From Acidobacteriota bacterium (lineage in GTDB: Bacteria > Acidobacteriota > JAAYUB01): a DNA stretch of 64,000 bases. Of this stretch, positions 9,360 through 18,297 are shown piece after piece. The stretch is from contig JAFGRT010000021.1 of assembly GCA_016935015.1 (NCBI GenBank), forward strand, positions 1 to 64,000, written 5' to 3'. The translations under genes were made by a program, and so were the position numbers. Position 1 is the first letter of the stretch, and every line of letters starts with the position of its first letter. A model generated the notes under the pieces. It saw only the letters and a list, made by a program, of their open reading frames with translations, made no database searches and had not been told where the DNA came from.

Positions 9360-10055
9360 GTGGAGGATGTGGGTGTGAATGACCGATGGTTTTGGCTGGC
9401 GGGGCTGATCCTGTGGGTGTGGACCGCGGGGTGCCAGACGACGACGGCGCCCCCGCCGGTGGAAGACGGCGGGGATATCCATCGTCGCATCGCCGAGCTC
9501 CGTCCCGATGAAGCTGATTTCGCGTTTACCGCGCCGCTGGAATGGGGCGCGAATCTGGTGGCCGGCGCCCACATCGTGGCGGTCAGCCCGGGGGAAGATC
9601 CCGTTGACGCCGGTCTCCTGGCGGACGGCAGCGCCTGGACCACCTGGCAGAGCCGGGCCTGCGCGCCGCCGCCGGAGATCCTGCTGGACCTCGGGCGGAC
9701 GGTGACCATCGCCCGCCTGGTTTTCTTCAACCGCCACACCGATGCGCGGGGCACGGGCGGCGGCAACAACGCCGCCCGCCACGTCGAACTGGCGGTGGCC
9801 ACGGAGAGCGCGGCCGGTCCGTTCCGCGTGGTGGACACGTTCGAGCTGGCCGGTCCCCGGCCGCACTGCATCCCCATGGGGCAGGGGCAGCTCTGTTTTT
9901 TCATCGACCGCACCGAACCGAGCATGTTCAAAATCGAACTGGAGGCGGCCCGCTACGTTCGGCTGCGCCTGTTGTCGGCATACTGGGAGGCGGATATTCC
10001 GGCCGACTGGCGCTCGTCGGTGGCCCTGTCCGAACTGATGCTGTTCGGCCCCTGA
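9360..10055 (+). CDS. Lipoprotein with discoidin-like (F5/8 type C) domain
   Basis: Signal with lipobox-like WTAGCQ; DGSAWTTWQSRA...PPPEILLDLGRTVTIARLVFFNR...YVRLRLLSAYWEADIPADWRSSVALSELMLFG. True start may be GTG 9372. Confidence 0.65.
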   Translation: MEDVGVNDRWFWLAGLILWVWTAGCQTTTAPPPVEDGGDIHRRIAELRPDEADFAFTAPLEWGANLVAGAHIVAVSPGEDPVDAGLLADGSAWTTWQSRACAPPPEILLDLGRTVTIARLVFFNRHTDARGTGGGNNAARHVELAVATESAAGPFRVVDTFELAGPRPHCIPMGQGQLCFFIDRTEPSMFKIELEAARYVRLRLLSAYWEADIPADWRSSVALSELMLFGP

Positions 10056-10184
10056 CGGAACCGCCGTCACGGTCTTTGTCCGATAAAGGCGGAAAGATCA
10101 TTCCATGGTTGAATTTACCCGGAATAAACGAACCTGGCGGGGTGCCGTACGTATGATCAGTTGTCATCCACGCGGGGGGGAATC

Positions 10185-12521
10185 ATGAATCGTATCCGAT
10201 GCATCATGTTGACGGGACTGGCGGGGTTACTGCTGATGACGGCCGGCTGGACGGAAGTCCGGGCGGCGGAGCCGACGGCGGTGGTCCGGCAGGGCTCCAT
10301 GAAGCGGGAGATCCGTCTCACCGGCGAGGTGGACGCCGCCGAAGCCGTGCATCTCCAGTCGCCCACCACGCGGCAGTGGAACCTGACCCTGACCTATCTG
10401 GTGCCGGACGGTAGCCTGGTCCGCGCGGGCGAGACGGTGGCCACGTTCGACACGACCCAGCTCGGGCTGGAGCGGCTGGACCTCGAGAAGCAGTGCGAGG
10501 AAGCCCGCATCCGGATCGCTCAGACGGAAGCCGCCTGGGAGACCCGGCGGCAGGATCTTCTCCTGCAGCAGGCCCAGGCGGAAAAGGAGCTGAATGTGGC
10601 GCTCCTGTTCGCCGAATTGCCCGCCGACCTGATCCCCCAGTCCGATTACCAGGACTACCAGTTACGCCTGGAACAGGCCCGTCTCGGTATGGAAAAAGTA
10701 GCGGAGCGACTGGCCAATCTCGAGCGCACGCGGGACAATGAACTGGGGGTCGTCCTGCTGGAGTATGAGCAGGCCAAAATCTCTCTCAACCGGATCCTCC
10801 GGGAGATCGAGTCCATGACCGTCCGGGCGCCCATCTCCGGTCTGGTGGTGGTGGAGACCAGCTGGTCGCAGAACCGCAAGTACCAGGTGGGCGACAACAT
10901 CCACCGGGGGCAGCCCCTGGCGCGGATCCCCAACCTGGAGACCCTACGCGTGAAAGCCCACGCCCATGATCCCGACGTCCCTTTCCTGCGGCCGGGCTTG
11001 GCGGCCCGCGTCTCTCTGGACGCGTTTCCGGGCACCGTCTACCGCGGCCATCTGACCGAGATAGGCAAGATGTCCGTCAGCCAGCGTTACAGCGACCGGC
11101 TGAAGGTGTTTCCCCTGTTCGTGGAATTCGATGACACGCTGCCCGACTTCATCAAACCGGGAATGACGGCCCAGGTGAATCTGGCCACCGATGAACGGGT
11201 GGGATTGATCATCGACCGGCAGGCCGTTCACACGGACCCGGGCGGGCGGACGGTGCTGCGGCCGCTGACCGAGGGCGAGCCGCCGGTGTCCATCGAAATC
11301 CTGGACGCGAGCGATGCGGAGATCCTTTTTACCGCGAACGTACGCCCGGGTGACGAATTCCGGCGTGTCACCGACGGCCGGAGTGACGGCCGGACGGATG
11401 ATGACATCGACTGGATCGATGTCAAGAAACAGCGCCTGGAGTTTAGCGTGCCGGGCACGGGGACCCTGCGGGCGGATAAGGCGGTGGATATCGGACCGCC
11501 GTCCGTCTCCCAGATTTACCAGTTCAAGATCATGCGCATGGTGGCCGAAGGCCAGGACGTGCAAGCTGGTGACTTTCTGCTCCAGTTCGATCCCTCGGAG
11601 TTGACCAAGCGGTTGCGGGATGAGGAGGCGGACCTGGAGAAGGTCCAGCGCGAGCGGCAGAAGACCGAGGCCGCCCGGGACCTGGCCGTCCGGGATCTGG
11701 AACTGGAGCTCGAAGAAGCCCGGGCTCAGCGGGAGAAGGCCGAAGGCAAGCTGACCGGAATCCGGGAATTCGCAGCGTCGCTGAAGATCCGTGAAGCGGA
11801 ATATGAGGCTCAATTTGACCGCCTGAAGGTGGCGATGCTGGAAAAGAAACTGACCTACGCCCGGGAGAGCGCCCGGCTGGAGCTGAAGCTGCTGCAGGAC
11901 AAGGAAACGTTTCACCAGGAGCGGGTCCGGAATTTCACGGCGTCCATCGCCGCCTTCGAGATCCGCTCGCCCATCGACGGTGTGGTCATCTACCAGACAG
12001 ACTGGAACAACCGCAAGAAACAGGTGGGGAGTGAGGTCTACATGATGGAAACCGTGCTGGCCATCCCCGACTTGCGGTCGCTGGTGGTGAAGGGCTTCGT
12101 CGGGGAGGTGGACGCCAGCAAGGTGCGGGTGGGACAGCCCGTAGCCGTCACCTTCGACGCCCTGCCGGAGAAGATCTATCACGGCAGCGTGGCCGAGATA
12201 GCGGACATGTTCACGCCGTCGGCCGCCAATCCGAAGCTGAAAGTGCTGGAAATCCAGGTAGCCCTGGATGAGCTGGACCTGGAGCGGATGCGCCCGGGAA
12301 TGTCGGCCCGCCTGCAGTTCCAGGCGGAACTGTTCCAGGATGTCATTACCCTCCCCCTGGCGGTGATCCAGACCCGCGGCGACATGTCGTACGTGTGGGT
12401 GGAGGAAGAGGGCCGTCCCGTCGTCCGGGAAGTGGCCGTCGGCAAGAACAACGGTCTGGTGGCGGTGATCGAGTCCGGCCTGAACGAGGGTGAGCGAGTG
12501 GCCGGCCGGCCGGTGGAATGA
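10185..12521 (+). CDS. HlyD/MFP-type periplasmic adaptor with two tandem adaptor modules
   Basis: Module 1 around residues 25-340 (VRQGSMKREIRLTGEVDAAEAV...APISGLVVVETSW...); module 2 from KKQRLEFSVPGTGTLRADKAVDIGPPS...SPIDGVVIYQTDWNNRKKQVGSEV; start at ATG 10185. Confidence 0.85.
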   Translation: MNRIRCIMLTGLAGLLLMTAGWTEVRAAEPTAVVRQGSMKREIRLTGEVDAAEAVHLQSPTTRQWNLTLTYLVPDGSLVRAGETVATFDTTQLGLERLDLEKQCEEARIRIAQTEAAWETRRQDLLLQQAQAEKELNVALLFAELPADLIPQSDYQDYQLRLEQARLGMEKVAERLANLERTRDNELGVVLLEYEQAKISLNRILREIESMTVRAPISGLVVVETSWSQNRKYQVGDNIHRGQPLARIPNLETLRVKAHAHDPDVPFLRPGLAARVSLDAFPGTVYRGHLTEIGKMSVSQRYSDRLKVFPLFVEFDDTLPDFIKPGMTAQVNLATDERVGLIIDRQAVHTDPGGRTVLRPLTEGEPPVSIEILDASDAEILFTANVRPGDEFRRVTDGRSDGRTDDDIDWIDVKKQRLEFSVPGTGTLRADKAVDIGPPSVSQIYQFKIMRMVAEGQDVQAGDFLLQFDPSELTKRLRDEEADLEKVQRERQKTEAARDLAVRDLELELEEARAQREKAEGKLTGIREFAASLKIREAEYEAQFDRLKVAMLEKKLTYARESARLELKLLQDKETFHQERVRNFTASIAAFEIRSPIDGVVIYQTDWNNRKKQVGSEVYMMETVLAIPDLRSLVVKGFVGEVDASKVRVGQPVAVTFDALPEKIYHGSVAEIADMFTPSAANPKLKVLEIQVALDELDLERMRPGMSARLQFQAELFQDVITLPLAVIQTRGDMSYVWVEEEGRPVVREVAVGKNNGLVAVIESGLNEGERVAGRPVE

Positions 12522-12557
12522 ATCGTGACCGCCGTGCGCAGAAACGGGAGCAGCACC

Positions 12558-13898
12558 ATGAAATGGAAAGCCATATTGATCGCCGTGATGGGGATTGCGC
12601 TGGCGGGCGGGCTCTGGTGGCAGTCCGATGCCATCGGCAGCCGCGTGGCGCAGTGGATTCAGCCGGTCGAAGAGCACCCTGTGCCCACCATGCCCCTGAG
12701 TGGGCGGGAATACCGGGTGAGCGTGGCGGCGACGGGTGAACTGACCGGCCTGGAGACCATTCCGCTGATGGCGCCCATGACCCGGATCCGCCCCCTGAAA
12801 ATTGCCTGGCTCATCAAGGAAGGCTCGCTGGTGGCCGCGGGCGACACGGTGATCCGTTTCGACAGCAGCCAGGCGGCGGATATTCTGGAAAAGAACGAAA
12901 ACCAGGTGAACTCATACGGCCACCGCATCGCGAAGGCCGAAAAGGACTCGCAGACCGAAGCGGAGGTGCTCGTTCTGGAATACCAGGGCGCGGAGCTGGA
13001 CATGCGGCACGCCCGCCAGCAGATCCGGCGTGACGAGGACATTTTCTCCCGCTGGGACATTCAGGAGTCGCTGGTGAACGCGGCCTTGGCCCAGTACCGG
13101 ATGGATGTCATTGATCACAAGCGAACCCTGAACGGCAACCAGTCCCAGGCCGATATCCAGATCCTGAACATCGAGCAGCGCAAGGCCGATTTCGAGGTGC
13201 AGAACGCCCAGGAAACCCTGTCCAAGTTGGAGATCACGGCCACCGCCGACGGGGTGGTCTTGTACCGAACCTCCTGGTTCCGTGAGCTGGAAGTGGGTGC
13301 CGAAGTCTGGCCCGGCCAGCCCCTGGTGGAAATCGCCCGCCTGCACCAGTTCAAGGGGAAAGCCTACATCGCCGAGAGTGAATTCCGGGGGATCGACACC
13401 GGGCAGCCGGTGGAGCTGGTCATTGAGGCCTTCCCGGACCGGACGTTCCGCGGCGCGGTCCAGCAGGTGGCCAAGGCACCGCAGCAGCTGTCGCGCGAGG
13501 ACCCACGACGCTATTTCGAGTGCGATGTGACCATTGACGTCGAGCCGGACTGGCTGACCCGCCTCAAGCCGGGCATGCGCTTTCACTCCTTCATCGAAGC
13601 GGGTCGTTACGAAAACGCCATGGTCGTGCCCAAATCGGCGGTGATCAAGCAGGAGGACCGGCACGTGATCTACCTCCGCGACCAGGCGGTGGCCGAGGCG
13701 GGCGATCCGGCCACGGCCTATCGCGAGCAAACGGTGGAGATTGTGGACAGCAACCACGGCTTCTACGTGGTGAAAGGAGTGGCCGACGGCAGCGTGGTCG
13801 CCCTGCGCAATCCGTTCCGCGAACAGGAGCTGCATCTCCCTGATTTTAACGCTGCCACCGGTCAGAGCACGACCCGGCGGTTTATCATGGTTTTCTAG
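12558..13898 (+). CDS. HlyD/MFP-type periplasmic adaptor
   Basis: MKWKAILIAVMGIALAGGLWW...SVAATGELTGLETIPL...ATADGVVLYRTSWFRELEVGAEVWPGQPLVEIARL. Confidence 0.88.
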   Translation: MKWKAILIAVMGIALAGGLWWQSDAIGSRVAQWIQPVEEHPVPTMPLSGREYRVSVAATGELTGLETIPLMAPMTRIRPLKIAWLIKEGSLVAAGDTVIRFDSSQAADILEKNENQVNSYGHRIAKAEKDSQTEAEVLVLEYQGAELDMRHARQQIRRDEDIFSRWDIQESLVNAALAQYRMDVIDHKRTLNGNQSQADIQILNIEQRKADFEVQNAQETLSKLEITATADGVVLYRTSWFRELEVGAEVWPGQPLVEIARLHQFKGKAYIAESEFRGIDTGQPVELVIEAFPDRTFRGAVQQVAKAPQQLSREDPRRYFECDVTIDVEPDWLTRLKPGMRFHSFIEAGRYENAMVVPKSAVIKQEDRHVIYLRDQAVAEAGDPATAYREQTVEIVDSNHGFYVVKGVADGSVVALRNPFREQELHLPDFNAATGQSTTRRFIMVF

Positions 13899-13952
13899 GG
13901 TCGGACCGGCGCCGGAACAGGCCGCCGGGCCAATGGAAAGTGGGGTGAAGCA

Positions 13953-15188
13953 GTGGTTGTAGCGGAAATTCTCAGGATGGCGACCGACAGCCTGTTGCGG
14001 CACAAGCTGCGCACGATTCTGACCATGCTGGGCATTATCTTCGGTGTGGCGGCCGTGCTGGCCATGATGGCCATTGGCTCGGGGGCCGAGCGGGAGGCCC
14101 TGTCCCTCATCGAGAACATGGGACTGCGCAACGTCATCGTCCAGGCCAAGGAATTCGAAGAGGACGAGATGAAGGTCATCCGTCAGGATTCACCTGGACT
14201 TTGCCGGGCGGACATGCGCGCCATGGCCGATCTCCTCGGGCTGGACCACCTTCTCATCGGCAAGAAGCAGCTCAAGGCCTACCAGATCGTGTCGGCCCTG
14301 GGCAAGGCCGATTCGCGCGTCCTGGCCGTCAGCCCGCGCTATCCAGAGGTGGCCGGGCTGGAGATGCTGGAAGGCGCCTTCTTCCTCCCGTCGGACGACC
14401 AGGGTTGCCGCCCCTTCTGCGTGCTGGGCACCACTGCCCGCCGCAAGCTGTTCGGGCTGAACCCGGCCCTGGGGCAACCGGTGAAAATCAATGACATCTG
14501 GTTCACCGTCATCGGTGTCTTGCAGGACCGCCTGGTGGACAAGGCGGAGTTCGAGGGCGTCAAGATCGAAAATCCCAATGATGACATCTTCATCCCCATC
14601 CAGACCCTGTTCGCGCGTTTTGAAACAAATCCGGTGGACAACGAGCTGGACGAAATCATCATCAAGGTGCCGGCCACGGCCAACCTGCAGGAGCAGTCAG
14701 TGGTGGTGTCGGCCATGCTGGCGGGAATGCACCGCCAGATCGACGACTTTCGCCTGGTGGTGCCGGAGCGCCTGCTGCAGCAGAACCGCCAGACGCAGCG
14801 CATCTTTAACATCGTCATGGGCGCCATCGCCTCCATTTCCCTGCTGGTGGGCGGCATCGGCATCATGAACATCATGCTGGCCTCGGTGCTGGAGCGAACC
14901 AGCGAAATCGGGCTGCGCCGCGCCATCGGCGCCCGCCGACGGGATATCGGCCGGCAGTTCCTGGTGGAGGCGGTGACCATCAGCCTGGTTGGATCCATGC
15001 TGGGCATCGCCCTGGGCTATGCCATCTCGCGGGGGGTGGCCGTCTACTCCGGCTGGACCACCGTCATCACCCCGCTGTCCATTCTGCTGGGCGTGGGCGT
15101 TTCCACCACCGTGGGCATGATCTTCGGCTTCTACCCGGCCCGCCAGGCGGCCCGGGTCTCGCCCATCGAGGCACTGCGGCGCGAGTGA
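13953..15188 (+). CDS. MacB/FtsX-like ABC transporter permease (no ATPase domain)
   Basis: MVVAEILRMATDSLLRHKLRTILTMLGIIFGVAAVLAMMAIG...GGIGIMNIMLASVLERTSEIGLRRAIGARRRDIGRQFLVEA; GTG start. Confidence 0.93.
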   Translation: MVVAEILRMATDSLLRHKLRTILTMLGIIFGVAAVLAMMAIGSGAEREALSLIENMGLRNVIVQAKEFEEDEMKVIRQDSPGLCRADMRAMADLLGLDHLLIGKKQLKAYQIVSALGKADSRVLAVSPRYPEVAGLEMLEGAFFLPSDDQGCRPFCVLGTTARRKLFGLNPALGQPVKINDIWFTVIGVLQDRLVDKAEFEGVKIENPNDDIFIPIQTLFARFETNPVDNELDEIIIKVPATANLQEQSVVVSAMLAGMHRQIDDFRLVVPERLLQQNRQTQRIFNIVMGAIASISLLVGGIGIMNIMLASVLERTSEIGLRRAIGARRRDIGRQFLVEAVTISLVGSMLGIALGYAISRGVAVYSGWTTVITPLSILLGVGVSTTVGMIFGFYPARQAARVSPIEALRRE

Positions 15189-15190
15189 AG

Positions 15191-15212
15191 CCGGCCAATT
15201 CATATTGGCCGG
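15191..15212 (+). terminator. Hairpin CCGGCCAA-TTCATA-TTGGCCGG directly after the permease stop (no T-tract)
   Basis: Perfect 8-bp stem read from sequence; lacks a U-tract so terminator function is uncertain. Confidence 0.45.
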
Positions 15213-15365
15213 TCCCGCAGAAGCTTTCATCCGCATGGTTTGTCTTCCGGAAATCATCAAGCCATAAAATTGTGACAAATATCACGGTAAATTTCGTAAA
15301 TGGGATTAGACTGAGCCTATATCATCCAGCGATATGTATTCAGGCAGGGGAAGGAGCGGCAGCGC

Positions 15366-16958
15366 ATGAGGGGACGTGATTTCCGACCGGGGAAGATCGC
15401 CGTTTTTTTTGTCTGGCTCGCGGTCGGGGTGCTGTCGGGCGCCATGCCTCATGCGGCGGTGTTCTACGTGGATCCGGTCCACGGAAATATGGCCAACGAC
15501 GGCAGCCATGACGCGCCGTGGTCGACGCTGGCGGACGTTTTCGCCCACAGTCTTATCGAGTCCCGCTGTTGGGCCGGCCATCCCTGGACGCCCGACATGG
15601 CGATGGTCCCCAAAAATCCCGGCGCCCCGGTGCGGGCGGGGGACACCCTGCTGCTCCGTGACGGCTATCACGGCACCCTTCTGGCCATCGAATACTACAA
15701 TGCCGCACCCATCATCATCGCCGCCCAGGCGGGGCACACCCCGGCCCTGGGTGCCGTGGAATTCCGCTCATCAGCCCGCTGGATCCTGCGCGGCTTGCAC
15801 ATCAGCCCCGAACTGGCGCCGGTGTACGTTGTGCAGGACCTGGTCCGCTTCGTGAATCACGGCTGGACCGGACCCGCCTGGGAATGCGTGCTGGAAGATT
15901 GTACCCTCTACTCCGTCGAGGACGCCGCCGCCTGGAGCGCCGCCGACTGGGACAGTCTGGCTTGCAATGGTATCTACCTCTCCGGCGACGACATGGTGGT
16001 GCGCGGAAATCATTTGCGTAACGTGAATTTCGGCATCTCCGTCACCGGCGATGACGCCCGGGTGGAGGCCAATGTCATCGAAAATTTTTGCGGCGACGGC
16101 ATCCGCGGCCTGGGAGACTACGGCGAATACCTTTACAACACCGTCAAGAACTGCTACGACGTCAACGGCAATCATGACGATGGTTTCCAGTCGTGGTCCG
16201 TCGGCGATGACGGCCAGGTGGGCCACGGCGTCGTGAACGGCCTGGTGCTGCAAGGCAACACCATCATCAATTACGAGGACCCGGCCCAGCCGTTGCGCGG
16301 CACACTGCAGGGCATCGGCTGTTTCGACGGGATGTTCGCCGGCTGGCGGATCGAGAACAACGTGATCCGCACGGATCACTGGCACGGCATCACCCTGCTG
16401 GGCGCCGTGGATTGCACGGTGATCAACAACACGGTGCTGGACATGAACGATACGACACCGGGGCCGCCCTGGATCCGCGTCGCCGCCCACAAGGACGGCA
16501 CCCCCAGCTCCGGCTGCGTCGTCCGCAACAACCTGACCACCAGCCTGAACAACGATTCCATCGGTGTCGTGGCGGATCACAACATCCTGATCACCGACCC
16601 AGACGACCATTTCGTGGCGGTGGCAGCCGGCGACCTGCACCTGCTGTCTGGATCGACGGCAGTGGACAGCGGCAGCGCTCTCTTGGCGCCGACCATGGAC
16701 CGGGACGGGTATGGCCGACCGTATGGCGTCGGCTGGGATATCGGGGCGTATGAGTCCATTCCGGTGGGCAGTGGGGATCTCAACGGGGATACCCTGGTGA
16801 ATGAGGCGGACGGACGGTTGCTGGCCGATTACCTGGCCGGCAATGCGCAGGAACTGACGTTCGGCGAGGCTCCGGGGGATATGGACGGCGACGGTGTTCT
16901 GACGGCCTGCGACCTGGCCGGGTTGATCGTGAACGGCTCGCGCTCTGGCCGGCGATGA
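15366..16958 (+). CDS. Secreted right-handed parallel beta-helix protein with C-terminal dockerin-like repeat
   Basis: Signal peptide; repeated N-V-I/N-T-V turns (LRNVNFGISVTGDDARVEANVIENFCGDGIRG...VINNTVLDMND); C-term GDLNGDTLVNEADGRLLADYL...GDMDGDGVLTACDLAGLIV. Confidence 0.85.
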   Translation: MRGRDFRPGKIAVFFVWLAVGVLSGAMPHAAVFYVDPVHGNMANDGSHDAPWSTLADVFAHSLIESRCWAGHPWTPDMAMVPKNPGAPVRAGDTLLLRDGYHGTLLAIEYYNAAPIIIAAQAGHTPALGAVEFRSSARWILRGLHISPELAPVYVVQDLVRFVNHGWTGPAWECVLEDCTLYSVEDAAAWSAADWDSLACNGIYLSGDDMVVRGNHLRNVNFGISVTGDDARVEANVIENFCGDGIRGLGDYGEYLYNTVKNCYDVNGNHDDGFQSWSVGDDGQVGHGVVNGLVLQGNTIINYEDPAQPLRGTLQGIGCFDGMFAGWRIENNVIRTDHWHGITLLGAVDCTVINNTVLDMNDTTPGPPWIRVAAHKDGTPSSGCVVRNNLTTSLNNDSIGVVADHNILITDPDDHFVAVAAGDLHLLSGSTAVDSGSALLAPTMDRDGYGRPYGVGWDIGAYESIPVGSGDLNGDTLVNEADGRLLADYLAGNAQELTFGEAPGDMDGDGVLTACDLAGLIVNGSRSGRR

Positions 16959-17175
16959 TCCGCTGATCTTGCCTTTGGCCGCGCGGCCGGTGTCGGGAGG
17001 AAATCATGGCGAGACAGCCCGTATGATCTCCGCCGTTGCCCCTGGAGCACGGTGGATTCGTCGCCTTTTGGCGGGCAAATGATTCCGGGTCGTTACTTTG
17101 CCTGGCCCGTTCACGCCCATCCCGGTATAATGGACAGGTTGGACCACGGGAGCACGACGGCGGCAGGAGAGCCCG

Positions 17176-18231
17176 ATGTTTTTCGCAAAACGAACCGATA
17201 ATTCCCGCAATAAAAAGTTGCCGGCGCTCATGCGACGGCTGCGCGGCCGGGTGTCCCGGTTGCGCCGGGAAGGGGCCTTTCGGCAGCAGATCCTGGAAGC
17301 CCTGCCCGACGGGGTCTACCGGATCATTCGCCGGTATTCGGACTGGCAGGTGGATGTCCTGCAGCCCCTCTACACCGGCATGAAGTCAGAGAGCGGCCCG
17401 CAACGGTTTGAGCCGCTGGCCCAACTCGGCCTGCGAATCGCCCTGGAACAGGTCATGACCGCTGATTTGCCGGGTCAGGTGCGCCTGGTAGAGTACGCGG
17501 TGGAGGACGTTTCGACGCCGATGTTTCACGAAGCCCGCCTGGTGCTCACTCCCCGACGGGAGATCCTGGCCGTCATCCGGGACATCACCCGCCGCAAGCA
17601 GGCCGAGCGGCAACTGGAAGTGGAGCGGAATTTTGTTTCGGCCATTCTCGATCATTCCGCCGCCTTTATCCTGGTGATGGACGCCACGGGCAGAATACTC
17701 CGCATCTGTCGGAATTGCGAGCGAATGCTGCGACGGCAATTCACCGACACGGTGGGTTGCGGCTTCTGGGAGCTGATCCTGCCGCGGGAGCACTGGGTGG
17801 AATGTCAAGCCCTCTTTCAACGGATCATTTGCGGCGAAACCACAGCCGAACTGGAACTGCCGTTGGCCTCGGAGGGAGACCGGCGCATGATCCTCTGGTC
17901 CTTTACAGCCATCCGCCGCGCGGCGGACGAGGTGGAGTTCATCATCGCCACGGGCATCGATCATACGGAAAAGCGGGAGCTGCTCGAAGAACGGGAAAAA
18001 CTGATCCGGCAGCTGCAGCAGGCCATGGCCGAAATCCGGCAGTTGAGCGGATTGATCCCCATCTGTGCCAATTGCAAGAAGATCCGTGATGACGACGGCT
18101 TCTGGCATCAGGTGGAGGAATACATCAGTCGTCACAGCCCGGTCGAATTCAGCCATGGCATTTGTCCAGAGTGCATCCGCCGGCTCTATCCGGAATATTA
18201 CAAGGCCCGGTTCCCGGACGCCGGGGAGTGA
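17176..18231 (+). CDS. PAS-domain protein with C-terminal cysteine-containing (ICANCKKIRDD...GICPECIRRLYPEYY) motif
   Basis: PAS-like sequences (NFVSAILDHSAAFILVMDATGRILRICRNCERML) and a C-terminal motif I recognise from PAS sensor proteins. Confidence 0.8.
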   Translation: MFFAKRTDNSRNKKLPALMRRLRGRVSRLRREGAFRQQILEALPDGVYRIIRRYSDWQVDVLQPLYTGMKSESGPQRFEPLAQLGLRIALEQVMTADLPGQVRLVEYAVEDVSTPMFHEARLVLTPRREILAVIRDITRRKQAERQLEVERNFVSAILDHSAAFILVMDATGRILRICRNCERMLRRQFTDTVGCGFWELILPREHWVECQALFQRIICGETTAELELPLASEGDRRMILWSFTAIRRAADEVEFIIATGIDHTEKRELLEEREKLIRQLQQAMAEIRQLSGLIPICANCKKIRDDDGFWHQVEEYISRHSPVEFSHGICPECIRRLYPEYYKARFPDAGE

Positions 18232-18297
18232 GCCGCCGGCTGCGGCAGCGAATGGGCGAGGTGCCGGCGGGCGATGGGGAGCCGGTTCGGGGACGCC

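Noticed and set aside
10944-12677. 577-aa minus-strand ORF
   Set aside because: Antisense to the tandem adaptor gene, which has clear HlyD motifs.
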